Source: Deinandra increscens subsp. villosa (lineage: Eukaryota > Streptophyta > Magnoliopsida > Asterales > Asteraceae). Taken from it: a stretch of DNA of 64,000 bases. The stretch covers positions 23,201,254-23,265,253 of the forward strand of contig JBCNJP010000013.1 in NCBI GenBank assembly GCA_039602395.1. The letters run 5' to 3'. Positions 35,098-44,870 of the stretch are shown in pieces (within the stretch, counting starts at the first letter, position 1; every line of letters starts with the position of its first letter). The translations under genes were made by a program, and so were the position numbers. The notes under the pieces were generated by a model that made no database searches, was not told the DNA's origin, and saw only the letters and a list, made by a program, of their open reading frames with translations.

Positions 35098-35980
35098 GTA
35101 ATTTTGGTTGATTGATATTTTTTTTGTGTATTGACTCTCGATTCATGTTACCTAATTATTTTCTGTATATTTTTTTCCTATTTCTTGTCGAAGAAGAAGT
35201 CTGAAAGTTGCATGTTTGTAGAAGAATTGGTTGATTTACATCTTTTAGTGACAATTTGATCAAATACATACAGTCTTGCAAGGCTGAAAGTTGCATGTTT
35301 GTAGAAGATAGGTGTCCTGCATTGGCATTTTTAGTTATCTTTGTTTTGAACACCCGAGGGGACCAAATACATATATTGTTAGCTTTGATACTTTTCTAAT
35401 GTTTTTATGACTTGAACACCATGTCACTTTGTTTGAATTTTCTTTTATCTTTTGTTGTGTTATCTTATTAAATATCTAATTTGATGCATCTTGAATAGTT
35501 TTATCTTTCCTTTTTTTCTTTTCTTTTTTTTGTGTTGCTATTTTGCAGGTGATTAGCAAACTGTTTGTTTGGGTTCTTGCTCTTGGGTGCTAAGGTTAGT
35601 ATAGTTATTTCTTTTATGTAAGAGCTCTTTAGTATGTTTGATGGTTTCTTGATAGATATGGATGTGGTATGTGCATAGGAGTTATACTTTGTTATAATTG
35701 ATAATTTTATATGTAGAATGTTAAGAGGTAAGAGTTTGGTTTGTTTTTCGGCTACTGTCATAGAATACATATTTTTGACACTCAAAATTAATGCTGAAAA
35801 TTAATCTGAAACAGTGTCATTTGGTTCTAAAAGATATTTTATTACTGTTTTCATTTATTAAAGGAATAGAACGTCATATTTTATTGCTATTCTTGCCTCA
35901 TTTGGTCAACTCCTATTGCTTGGCTAATCGGCTTTTTAAAATGGTTCGGCTCCGCGGCAACGCGCGGGTCGACCCACTTG

Positions 35981-36966
35981 TAATCAACAAAAAACAAACT
36001 ACAAAAAAATACCACATAAAACTTCTATGTCCCTAAATGAAAAGTACCACTGAAGCATCAAAAATAAATAAAAGATCCTCTCCTACAAAGCCAAACAACA
36101 TGCACTCTATATCTACTATTGTAAACATCACAATGTGAAGGTAAGTTAAATAATCCAATGATATAAGCTTTGAAAGAGCTGAGAAACAGCAAAAGGAAAT
36201 TAAAGATTTTAATTTATTTTTGATGAGCAGTACAGACACAATGCATGGCTACAGTGAACCCATAAAAAAAAGAAGAGAAAACACATGGAGCATTTCATGG
36301 AACATTAAGGCAACAAAAAAATTACAGCAGCTACAATACACTATCCAATTACAATATCTACTCTAAGGCATTAGAGCAACAAAAGCCTCTATTAAGAAAT
36401 TCCAAAAAAAAATACAGACTAATTAGGGACAATAGCAAAAAAAATCGAAAACCAAAAAACCCCCCAAAAAGAACAGCTAAGAAAAAGCCATCGGAGATTA
36501 AATGAAAAATCATACTGAAAACAAATGATGGAAGGAACAAATCGAGATCGGCTCTGGGTCAGGGCCACATCGCCGGCCACCTTAGCACACAACATGACAG
36601 CAACGGCGGCGACCACCAACTCCAGCACAACACGACGACAACTACAGCGGCCACCAACCCCATAACAATCAGAACCAAAGCCAAACCAAACACCGCTAAG
36701 ATCCAAGAATCATCAAATTCATAGCTACCCTGAACACATAAAATATCACATCACGGGAACAAACCCTAAACCCCAAAATTTTCACAAAACATAAATGGAT
36801 GAAATCGGAAGCAAAAACGTATGTCGCCGGCTATATTGGATGATCTAGTACAAAGCCTGCACACATGCAACCACGGAGAGCAAGATTCGGCAGAGATGAA
36901 GACGTTAAAAGCCTCGATTTTAAGAGAAATTGAAAATCATAGTCAGAAGTAATACGACATATGAGA
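35981..36966. other. Region right of Helitron A
   Basis: Mostly AT-rich. At about 36540-36720 the minus strand has a GC-richer piece with a 95-codon frame (36419-36706) lacking known domains. It may be another gene fragment of the Helitron block. No gene is called. Confidence 0.35.
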
Positions 36967-37154
36967 GAGATTGTCAGCCATGCGTAAACTCTTCATATGA
37001 TAAGTGTAGGTACCAGATCAAATTAAGAGTAAATGAACGGATCAGATTAAAACTAAAAGGGAGATTGTCAGCCATGCGTAAACTCTTCATATGATAAGTG
37101 TAGGGACCAGATTAAATTAAAAGTAAATGAACGGATCAGATTAAAACTAAATGA
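36967..37154. repeat. 94-bp tandem duplication
   Basis: GAGATTGTCAGCCATGCG starts at 36967 and again at 37061; two near-identical 94-bp units with a few substitutions. Confidence 0.85.
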
Positions 37155-37386
37155 ACAGTTATTTATACACACATACTCCCAATTCAAAATGTAATATATA
37201 TAAATAATATAAAAACCTTTAACTACCCATATTCCCTGCTTGGAATCGCATTTCGTTTATAATTCCGATGAGTTTGGTGTCTTCTCTGGCGAGTTCATAT
37301 TTCCCAGCCATCTTGCAAACAAGAAGACTGTTACTCAGTGAGGTTTTAATTCTCTTCGATTTTCAGTTAATATCATCAATTAAATA

Positions 37387-37441
37387 TAGTTTAACTGGTT
37401 GAGTGTTGGTACTGGCATCGTGAAGGTCGTGAGTTCTAGAC
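37387..37441 (+). repeat. tRNA-like SINE head (Pol III boxes A and B)
   Basis: TAGTTTAACTGG fits the box A consensus TRGYNNARNNGG, and GTTCTAGAC, 35 bases downstream, matches box B at 8 of 9. The spacing is as in tRNA-derived SINEs. It does not fold as a complete tRNA and has no CCA end or recognisable anticodon arm. The 3' end of the element is not resolved. Confidence 0.4.
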
Positions 37442-38856
37442 CTTACTAAACAATTTCTAAATTATTTAACTCCTGTTATGTAGATCTATTACCAAAACAT
37501 TTTCTTTAAAGTATTCTTTTTGATTCTCCAATGATCTGTATTATTATTATTTCACTAGAACAATAATATAAACATATCAACGATAATATTACTGTTGTTT
37601 TAAGTATTATTTATTTAACATAATCATAAATTAACAAATTATAGAAATTTAATATTTGATCAAACTATAGCTATATTAATGAAAATTATGACATGAGATA
37701 ATATATAATTTAGTTGTAAATCTAAAATTATACAACGTGTATGTAGATCGTTGAAATACTCGCGAACAAGTTGACATCATTTTGAAACATCACTATTAAA
37801 TTAAGTGCGTTCCTTCCCTGCTATTTGTTACAGTTGAGGTTTTATACCTATTTGTGCGCTTCATTATCTGCTATTTGTTCTAGTTGGGTTTATATACCCA
37901 TTTGTGCGATTTCTTACCCTACTAATTGTTCTGGTTGAATTTCTAAACTCGTGTTATCATTACAATTGGTGATTCATTTGAATGGTGACACGCGTTATGA
38001 GTATTCATAACCCCTCTTTTAATACTTTGGGATTTGACTCAATATTCAATTTGTGTTATCATTCGAGTGGTGATTCATTCGAAGGATGATCCGAGTTGTG
38101 GGAAATCATTTCTTTATAAATGGTTATCTCCATATTCTAAATTTTAACACCACTTTGGTTCTGAATCTAATCTTTGAAGCATTTACATACGATAGAATTT
38201 CTTGAAAATAGTACTCATATCGTATGTTCTGATAAAACTATTTCGTACCGCTGAAAAATCTGATTCTTAAACATGAGGCCTAGCAAACCTGATATATTTC
38301 AAAATATTATTTGTTATTATTTTTGTACTCTAACACCCGAGCACACCCCTACTTGTGGGGGTGACCACAAGCACGTCACTGCGACATCGATGACGTGGCA
38401 CTTCCCGTGATGGTGAGCTGAGTTCCTGGCGTCTCGCTTGTTTTACTCTACGGAGTATCTGTTATATATTTCGAGACGTATGGACTGATCCTAGGATATT
38501 ATTATTTCTGGTGATTGGATTGTATGAATGCCCATACACCAATTCATATCGGTTCTTGGGCTAGCTACCCGGTTTCGCCTGTTATATTATGTATATTGTT
38601 ATTCGGCTTGATGGGTATTTCTTTATGATATGAGACGTTCTTGATATCTGGATCTTAATGAATCATTATTTTGTAATTGGATCTTCAATATTCATTATCA
38701 TTTCCTATTATTATTTTGTGTTAGGCATGTTGCTCCTTCGCATTTCTTTTATGTGCAACAGGTTTCCAGGGCTAAAAGGGGAATGTGCGAAGAGAGTAAA
38801 AGTCAACTTAGCTTGTGAAATAGTTCTTAAATAGTAATGTACGATAATGAACCTTT

Positions 38857-39707
38857 TGTTGGATTAGGTGTCCAGACCCGACTAAATCAAGTACCCGACC
38901 CGGTCAAGACCCGTAAGAGTTACACCGGAGGCAACGGGTTTTATAAAGTCCGCTTACTTTTATAACCGGCAAATTCGCAGAAGAATTAATTATTTGTTTA
39001 TTAAATGGTTTAATAAATAAATAATTAATTAGTTAATTTATTAAATGGTTTAATAGATAAATAATTAATTAGTTAATTACCATTAATCATTAAGATTAAT
39101 TAAGCGACAAAAGACGTTAAATATTATTTACGTCATGGACGAAGATCGATAAATTATTAGTTTGACTAATATTCGGCAAGCGACAAACATTTAAAGAGTT
39201 AAATGTTAATTTCGGAAATTAAAAAAAGGTTCGATTAAGGATTAGGTAAAATCAAGGGGCTAAACGGAAACTAAATCAGTTATAGATATAACTGATTAAG
39301 GGAGACGAAACCCTAATCCAAAAAGTGAGATTTTCGGCCCCTCCCTTCTCCTCCCTCTCACGATTCCGACGCCGACGGCAACCCCGCCGCCGCCGCCTCC
39401 CTTGTTCTCCGACGATCCGATCACGAGAACCCTAATCCTATATCATCGTCGCTGCCCCATCGTCCCGCCGCTGACCGCTGCTCACCGAGCCGCCGGCGCG
39501 CGCCCTCCTCTCTCGCTGCCGCCGCCACAGTCGTCTGCCACCGAGCCGCCACAGCAGGCCGCGACCAAGCCGCCGCCGCAGCAGCCCGGAGAAGCCGAGC
39601 CGCCGCCGTCTGCAGCCCAGCCGCAGCCGAACGCCGCACACCACCGCCGTCACCGTCGCTCGTCGCCGCCGCCCGAGTCGGCCGCCGCCACTCCTCGCCG
39701 TCGCCGG
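38857..39707 (+). repeat. E6 5' LTR (truncated)
   Basis: Matches 43379-44191 but lacks the last roughly 560 bases. It carries an extra 40-bp tandem copy (39001-39040 and 39041-39080) not seen in the 3' LTR. The GC-rich part 39360-39707 (CCGCCGCCG, AGCCGCCG) makes Pro/Ala-rich frames on both strands that are compositional. Confidence 0.92.
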
Positions 39708-40303
39708 CTTTTTAGATGATCGGTGATCTAAGGGGCATGTTTGAAACTCCGGCCCGACAAGAGCGCTATGACACCGTTGTGACACTCATTAGTTGTCGCA
39801 TGGCCGAAGGCGCTCCCGTCAGCCCTCATATCCTGAAGATGAAGAGTTACATCGACCGCTTAGCAAAACTGAATTACGTCATCCCCCGCCGAAATGGCGA
39901 CCGACCTGATTCTTCACTCTCTATCTAGTGCCTTCACCCCTTTCCGGGTAAACTTTAACATGCATAGCATGGTAAAGACAGTGACTGAACTTCACGATAT
40001 GCTTTAGAGCACTGAAGTTAAATTTGTTAACGGCAAGGCACCCGATGTACTAACGATCCGATCAGGAGGCGTCAAGAATCCCGAGGTAACGAAGGGTAGG
40101 CGTGGGAACAAGAAGAAAGGCAAGGCAGCTGTTACCAGAGGGTCTGGAAGCTCCCAAAAGGACAAGCCTAAGGCAACCAAAGCACCGCCGCCTGAACAGC
40201 GCAAGTGTTTTGAATGCCACAAGATGGGGCACTGGAAAAGGAACTGCCCAGAGTATCTTGCCAAGGTGAAAAGCGGAAAAGCCCAGCCGGGTAATTCCTC
40301 AGG
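39708..40303 (+). pseudogene. E6 gag remnant (capsid and zinc knuckle)
   Basis: Begins in the middle of gag: LRGMFETPARQERYDTVVTL, then SPHILKMKSYIDRLAKLNYV. One extra C near 39885 shifts the frame; after it the protein goes on with EMATDLILHSLSSAFTPFRV and NMHSMVKTVTELHDML, then an in-frame TAG (40004-40006) and VNGKAPDVLTIRSGG. A Lys-rich linker precedes an intact CCHC knuckle, CFECHKMGHWKRNC. Gag coats the element RNA in cytoplasmic particles; this copy cannot. The following 40303-40400 region has GT...AG ends (GTATACAC...TTTTGTAG) and could be read as a 79-base intron, though this is weak. Confidence 0.85.
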
Positions 40304-40429
40304 TATACACATAAGTTCATGTTGTATGATGCTTCACTTATTCCTACAAAATATATGTTTGACATACTTTACATTTTGTAGGTGCATGAAGCTGAAAGGA
40401 AGCAATCCAAGACGACACTGAGCTACCCT

Positions 40430-43367
40430 GCGTTTATCGCACCTAAATAAAGCTCGTGTCCTGAGTTTTCGGTTTAAAACAATTCTTGGTAATTTTAAAA
40501 CAACTTATTTTGTTTGGTTTTCCCTGGCTGTTTTCCAGGATGAACAAATTGCTTCCTTTGGATTTTGATTATGACATGTTTTGACAATGGTTGATTTTCG
40601 AAACATACATGATTGGTTTTAATCTACTTTGAATTTGATTCAACCTTTTGTTAGATTAAAAATTCAAAATCCCATAACAACATACCTTTTAGCCTGGTGC
40701 ACTTGATTTGATCAAGGTTAGCTTAAATGCGACATGATACCCTTTTAGTTATCAAAGCCCATCAAAGCTATAATGCCTTAAGCGTATATCGTAATTGTTA
40801 TGAGACAACGCACGACATAACGGTAGTTCATAAAGTCCTATGACTTTGAACCATCCGACGTCAAGAATATTAAATCAAGTCGAACCGATTGAAGATCGAC
40901 TTTTCAATCTACAACCATATGAACATATCAATCCTCTGCTTTAAGTGGACGTTTGCTCATATAAGTTCGATTCACCAGCCGAATTACTACAGGAGTAATC
41001 ACGTGATGATTATAACGTTGTAGAATGGTCACACCAATTCTGGTGCACATTACCATTACAAATAAATGTGCATACCTACACACATCTTGGAAGTCTTAGA
41101 CTACACTTGTTGTACTCACGTGTGTTTTGAATCCGACATGCACTAAAAGGTTTAGTACAACGATTCACCGTTTCATCTAGAAACCAATAAACACAAGACT
41201 GATGACTTGCCACAACAAAAGCCCTTGACTTTCTGTAACCATAACGCCCCTTCACACATCACTTGCATAACTAACTTCCAATCCCAAGACCTGTATCTTG
41301 CGAAGATGGAATTTAATAATTACATGTCCAAACCTAGATCTTTAAATATATCTAGAGAAAGGTGATTTTTATAGGTCGCTGGATCATGTAATGCAACTCT
41401 CGCATCTAAACGAGACGAGCAGACCAACAATGTTTCACCAACAGTGGATTGCTGCTTAACGAAACATAATGACGTTCTAATTAGAGTTTGTATGTTAACC
41501 TTACCCGAATAAAGGAAACATCCTCTAACATCGGACCCGAGAATCCGATAGAATAAATCATCATCTCGACCACCACGAGATACTTACAAACGATCATAGA
41601 CGAATGCATTTTCATACTATCAAACTCTGAAAGGACTTTGACAATCATCTTTGAACTTATTAGTAAGTCATAACATCTGGATATTAAGCATTCGATTTCC
41701 GTACCATATATTACGGAGTCGAACATTTTCGTTCTTGGAAACGAAATTTAGCTATCACGTTTTCTTCATGCAAATTTGATATCCAAACGGTTTGAAAGAA
41801 GAATGATGAAAGGGAATGTCAATCTGCCTCAAGCAAGTGGGAGCATCGCCACTGATCCTTACCGGAATAACGATCAAGTGCCGATCTAAAGATCATTTAA
41901 ATTTACAGGAGTAAAATTTTAATTGACACCTCAATTAATGATAAGTTTCAAGATTAAATTAAGTATTGATCATCAAATGCCTGAGCAACCATTAATACGA
42001 TCAATCTCTTGAAACGATTCGAATCATACTAAATGTGATCCGAAAATAAATCAATACTTGGATATTGCATGGAATGCTGCCGTAAAGTGTTACGCCATGA
42101 CCATAGATGGAAAATCACATCATCACTACTAAACACTGATGAAAAGGAATATATGTTCATTAACCGAGTACCTATTATGCTCGTTGAACATTGATAGCCA
42201 CCTTAATTGAATCTGAACTAAGAATGCCGTAAGACATTCAAAGAGTTAATTCGACTCTGTAAATAGTCGGTTAACATGCTCAAGTGATAACACAGTCGTA
42301 CATGGGCTTACCAAGGGCAATACATTATCACAAGTTCAATTCACTTAAGAAGACTCACTGTTCAAGATAAACACTGAATTTTAAGAAACAACAGATATTG
42401 GCAATCCTAAAAACGAAACTCGAGGAAATGATTGCAAGTTTATAGTTTTCAATGATCAGGTCAGATCAGTGAAATAACACTATTGGATAGTGCATGAATT
42501 CTGCATCATATCGATGTTCGATTTTAGTGTTGGATGTCGAACACTATCGTTTGCACCATATCATTCGATCTCCTCTAAGCTGTTAGACGGGACTTTGAAT
42601 TCTGCATAACGCGTTCGAATTTTATACGTTTTTGTTATCCATGAATATTTCGTCAATATTCTAAAGGTCCGTAGTCGGTCAGACATTGCGGGAGCAACGC
42701 CTGAAGCAAGACTATTCTGACTCTGGACTCATGGTGTTGACTTCCAGATTCACAAGGCCTCATTGGAGAATGACGTCAGGACGTAACTCGCATCAGAATG
42801 TCTTCATGGATTTAATCATAAGACAATTCTGATTGATGGTATACTCAACGGTATCCTTCGACCTGAGATACATGAGCGACCTCCCGTCTGCTAAAGAACG
42901 TTCTTTGACTGTAGCTTAACGCTATCGCGTAACTGCTAGCCATAACGGTTACTTTTGGGAACGGATCTGAAGCTTAGTGGGAGCTGTATGTAGTCAATAT
43001 GGGATCCTGTGCTCTTGCATTAATATTGCAACAGCTTGACATCGTGGGCCCTCTCGTTAGTTCCAAGTGTTAAGTGTAAGGCCTTACCCAAACTTACTGT
43101 GTGTTTGATTGGACCACTTCGAACAGAACAACGAGAAATACAAATGATCGAACATGATAGAGAATGAATAAATCCATGTCTCTAGTTCGATTGATGTCTC
43201 ATACAGAAAGGATCTGATGACTTTACAAATACCATAAGTCTAAACTATATCACAAGTTTACTGATATACCTTGGTTGTTTTGACTTGAAGAGTCATGACT
43301 GGTTGGGACAGCCACGTGTAGCTAGAGCACCTCTGACTGTTTCTTGATTTATAGTCGCGCTCAGTCC
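40430..43367 (+). other. E6 internal region without recognisable pol
   Basis: About 2.9 kb where protease, integrase and RT should be. I see no catalytic motifs (no DSG, DDE core or YVDD) in any frame. Short phrases such as CCTCAAGCAAGTGGGAGC (41828) could be eroded RT, but this is not convincing. It looks like a replaced or strongly decayed interior of a LARD-like element. Confidence 0.6.
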
Positions 43368-43378
43368 AAGTGGGAGAC

Positions 43379-44752
43379 TGTTGGATTTAGGTGTCCAGAC
43401 TCGACTTAATCAAGTACCCGACCCGGTCAAGACCCGTAAGAGTTACACCGGAGGCAACGGGTTTTTTTTTAAAGTCCGCTTACTTTTATAACCGGCAAAT
43501 TCGCAGAAGAATTAATTATTTGTTTATTAAATCGTTTAATAGATAAATAATTAATTAGTTAATTACCATTAATCATTAAGATTAATAAAGCGACAAAAGA
43601 CGTTAAATATTATTTACGGCATGGACGAAGATCGATAAATTATTAGTTTGACTAATATTCGGCAAGCGACAAACATTTAAAGAGTTAAGTGGTTAATTTC
43701 GGAAATTAAAAAAAGGTTCGATTAAGGATTAGGTAAAATCAAGGGGCTAAACGGAAACTAAATCAGTTATAAATATAACTGATTAAGGGAGGCGAAACCC
43801 TAATCCAAAAAGTGAGATTTTCGGCCCCTCCCTTCTCCTCCCTCTCACGATTCCGACGCCGACGGCAACCCCGCCGCCGCCGCCTCCCTTGTTCTCCGAC
43901 GATCCTATCACGAGAACCCTAATCCTAGATCACCGTCGCTGCCCCATCGTCCCGCCGCCGACCGCTGCTCACCGAGCCGCCGCCGCGCGCCCTCCTTCCT
44001 CGCCGCCGCCGCAGCCGTCTGCCACCGAGCCGCCGCAGCAGGCCGCGACCAAGCCGCCGCCGCAGCAGCCCGGAGAAGCCGAGCCGCCGCCGTCTGCAGC
44101 CCAGCCGCAGCCGAACGCCGCACACCACCGCCGTCACCGTCGCTCGCCGCCGCCGCCCGAGTCGGCCGCCGCCACTCCTCGCCGTCGCCGGTCTCACCAC
44201 CGACAAACCCTAACCGCGAACCGCGTCTCCCGCGTGTTCCGTCGTCGTCCGCAAACCCTAGTTCGCGCCCGATCCGACGTACGAGATTTTCTCGGTGCCC
44301 GATTCATCGCGTAGTAAATCCGTATCCGCGAGGAAAATCAGATTCGTTAGACGAATCACATTCTGCGAAACCCTAGCGTCACCCGTTGACTTCTGGTGTC
44401 TCGAACGTCTGTTTGAATCACCGCTCAGGTATATCTAAAGTTGTTATTAGTTTAGATTTATTGTTTATTTATTTTATGAAATGTCGCGTTTTTATATAAA
44501 TGCGTTTTTGGTGTTTGCGCGTATGGTGATTGTCGAATCCTGTTGTTTTGGCTTACGCTAATTATCTGGTTTTTCGTGTTAGTAAATTAGAACGTTTTCC
44601 GCTGCCTGTTAAATTAATTGTTAATTTAATTATCTGATTTAAATTACTTCGGTAATTGATTAAATAATTATTTATTGTAAATAATTATTTTCATATAATA
44701 TAAAAAAAGATTGCTATTACCGAGACCCGAATGCCACTGTCGTAACCCAACA
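43379..44752 (+). repeat. E6 3' LTR
   Basis: Full-length 1,374-bp LTR, TGTTGG...CCAACA. A CCG-rich island at 43850-44320 in otherwise AT-rich DNA makes proline-rich frames; the 141-codon one at 43889-44314 is not considered a gene. Followed by the target duplication CCTTT. Confidence 0.92.
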
Positions 44753-44870
44753 CCTTTCTGTATAAGATCTGTTATTTTGTAAACTCCTTCGGATATTATA
44801 TAAAATGTCTTTTTGTCTCTGACTCTGTAATAGTGACACGTCAACCTTAATACCGGGTTGGGGTGTTACA

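Larger units (their letters stand above)
31779..35980 (+). mobile_element. Helitron-like element, copy A
   Basis: 4,202 bp. Starts TCTATACATATGATC after an A (31778), and ends with a stem-loop (35944-35975, GGCTCCGCG/CGCGGG core) then ACTTG followed by T. That agrees with insertion between A and T. Copy B (52428-56636) has nearly the same length, the same end hairpin and long shared blocks: ATTACCCTATATTAACATAA near the 5' end; 33255-33390, 33391-34285 and 34535-34680 in the middle. Exon-like pieces with GT/AG borders (donor CAG|GTAAGAT at 32217) suggest captured gene parts. No Rep/helicase. The terminal CTTG is not the canonical CTRR, which lowers confidence. Confidence 0.6.
38857..44752 (+). 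mobile_element. E6: gag-only copia element with truncated 5' LTR
   Basis: Perfect target duplication CCTTT (38852-38856 and 44753-44757). The 3' LTR 43379-44752 (1,374 bp) starts TGTTGGATTTAGG and ends CCCAACA. The 5' LTR starts at 38857 but breaks off at 39707 and jumps straight into gag, so LTR end, primer site, leader and gag N-terminus are deleted. Behind gag no pol is recognised in about 3 kb. Polypurine tract AAGTGGGAGAC at 43368-43378. The remaining gag resembles that of E3 (KMKSY.D.L..LNY, N.NMHSM.KT, GHWKRN), so E6 is probably a deletion derivative of the same lineage. Confidence 0.93.
29165..44870 (+). mobile_element. E5: gypsy-type LTR-like insertion in E2, itself filled with nested elements
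   Basis: Starts TGTAACACTCGAAG (29165) and ends GGGGTGTTACA (44870), inverted ends typical of gypsy LTRs. Flanks ACAAG / ACATG match at 4 of 5 bases. E2's reading frame (PHIP...) runs up to one side and goes on at the other (HEPTFSAQYSPENQ). U3-like sequence with CTATAAAAG (29628) is on the left; the end of the LTR (38329-38856 plus 44758-44870) is on the right. No gypsy gag or pol is seen, so a solo LTR is the simplest reading. The space in between holds the Helitron block and E6. The second near-terminus TCTAACACCCGAG at about 38329 leaves open that two different LTRs are present. Confidence 0.55.

Noticed and set aside
36419..36706. 95-codon minus-strand frame (MDLSGVWFGFGSDCYG start)
   Set aside because: GC-richer than its surroundings, so perhaps a gene scrap, but no family could be recognised and there are no clear splice borders.
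37387..37460. A functional tRNA gene
   Set aside because: Only boxes A and B are present. The arms do not fold into a cloverleaf, so a SINE head is more likely.
39402..39785. Pro/Ala/Arg-rich frames on both strands in the E6 5' LTR, and their copies at 43889-44314
   Set aside because: They repeat in both LTRs, are driven by CCG composition, and are open in several frames at once.
40303..40400. A true intron in E6 gag
   Set aside because: GT and AG borders exist, but the following sequence does not continue gag-pol, so splicing cannot be supported.
41820..41860. Remnant of RT (QAS motif region) in E6
   Set aside because: Only a few bases resemble the YGLKQAS coding sequence, and no neighbouring RT motifs are found in any frame.
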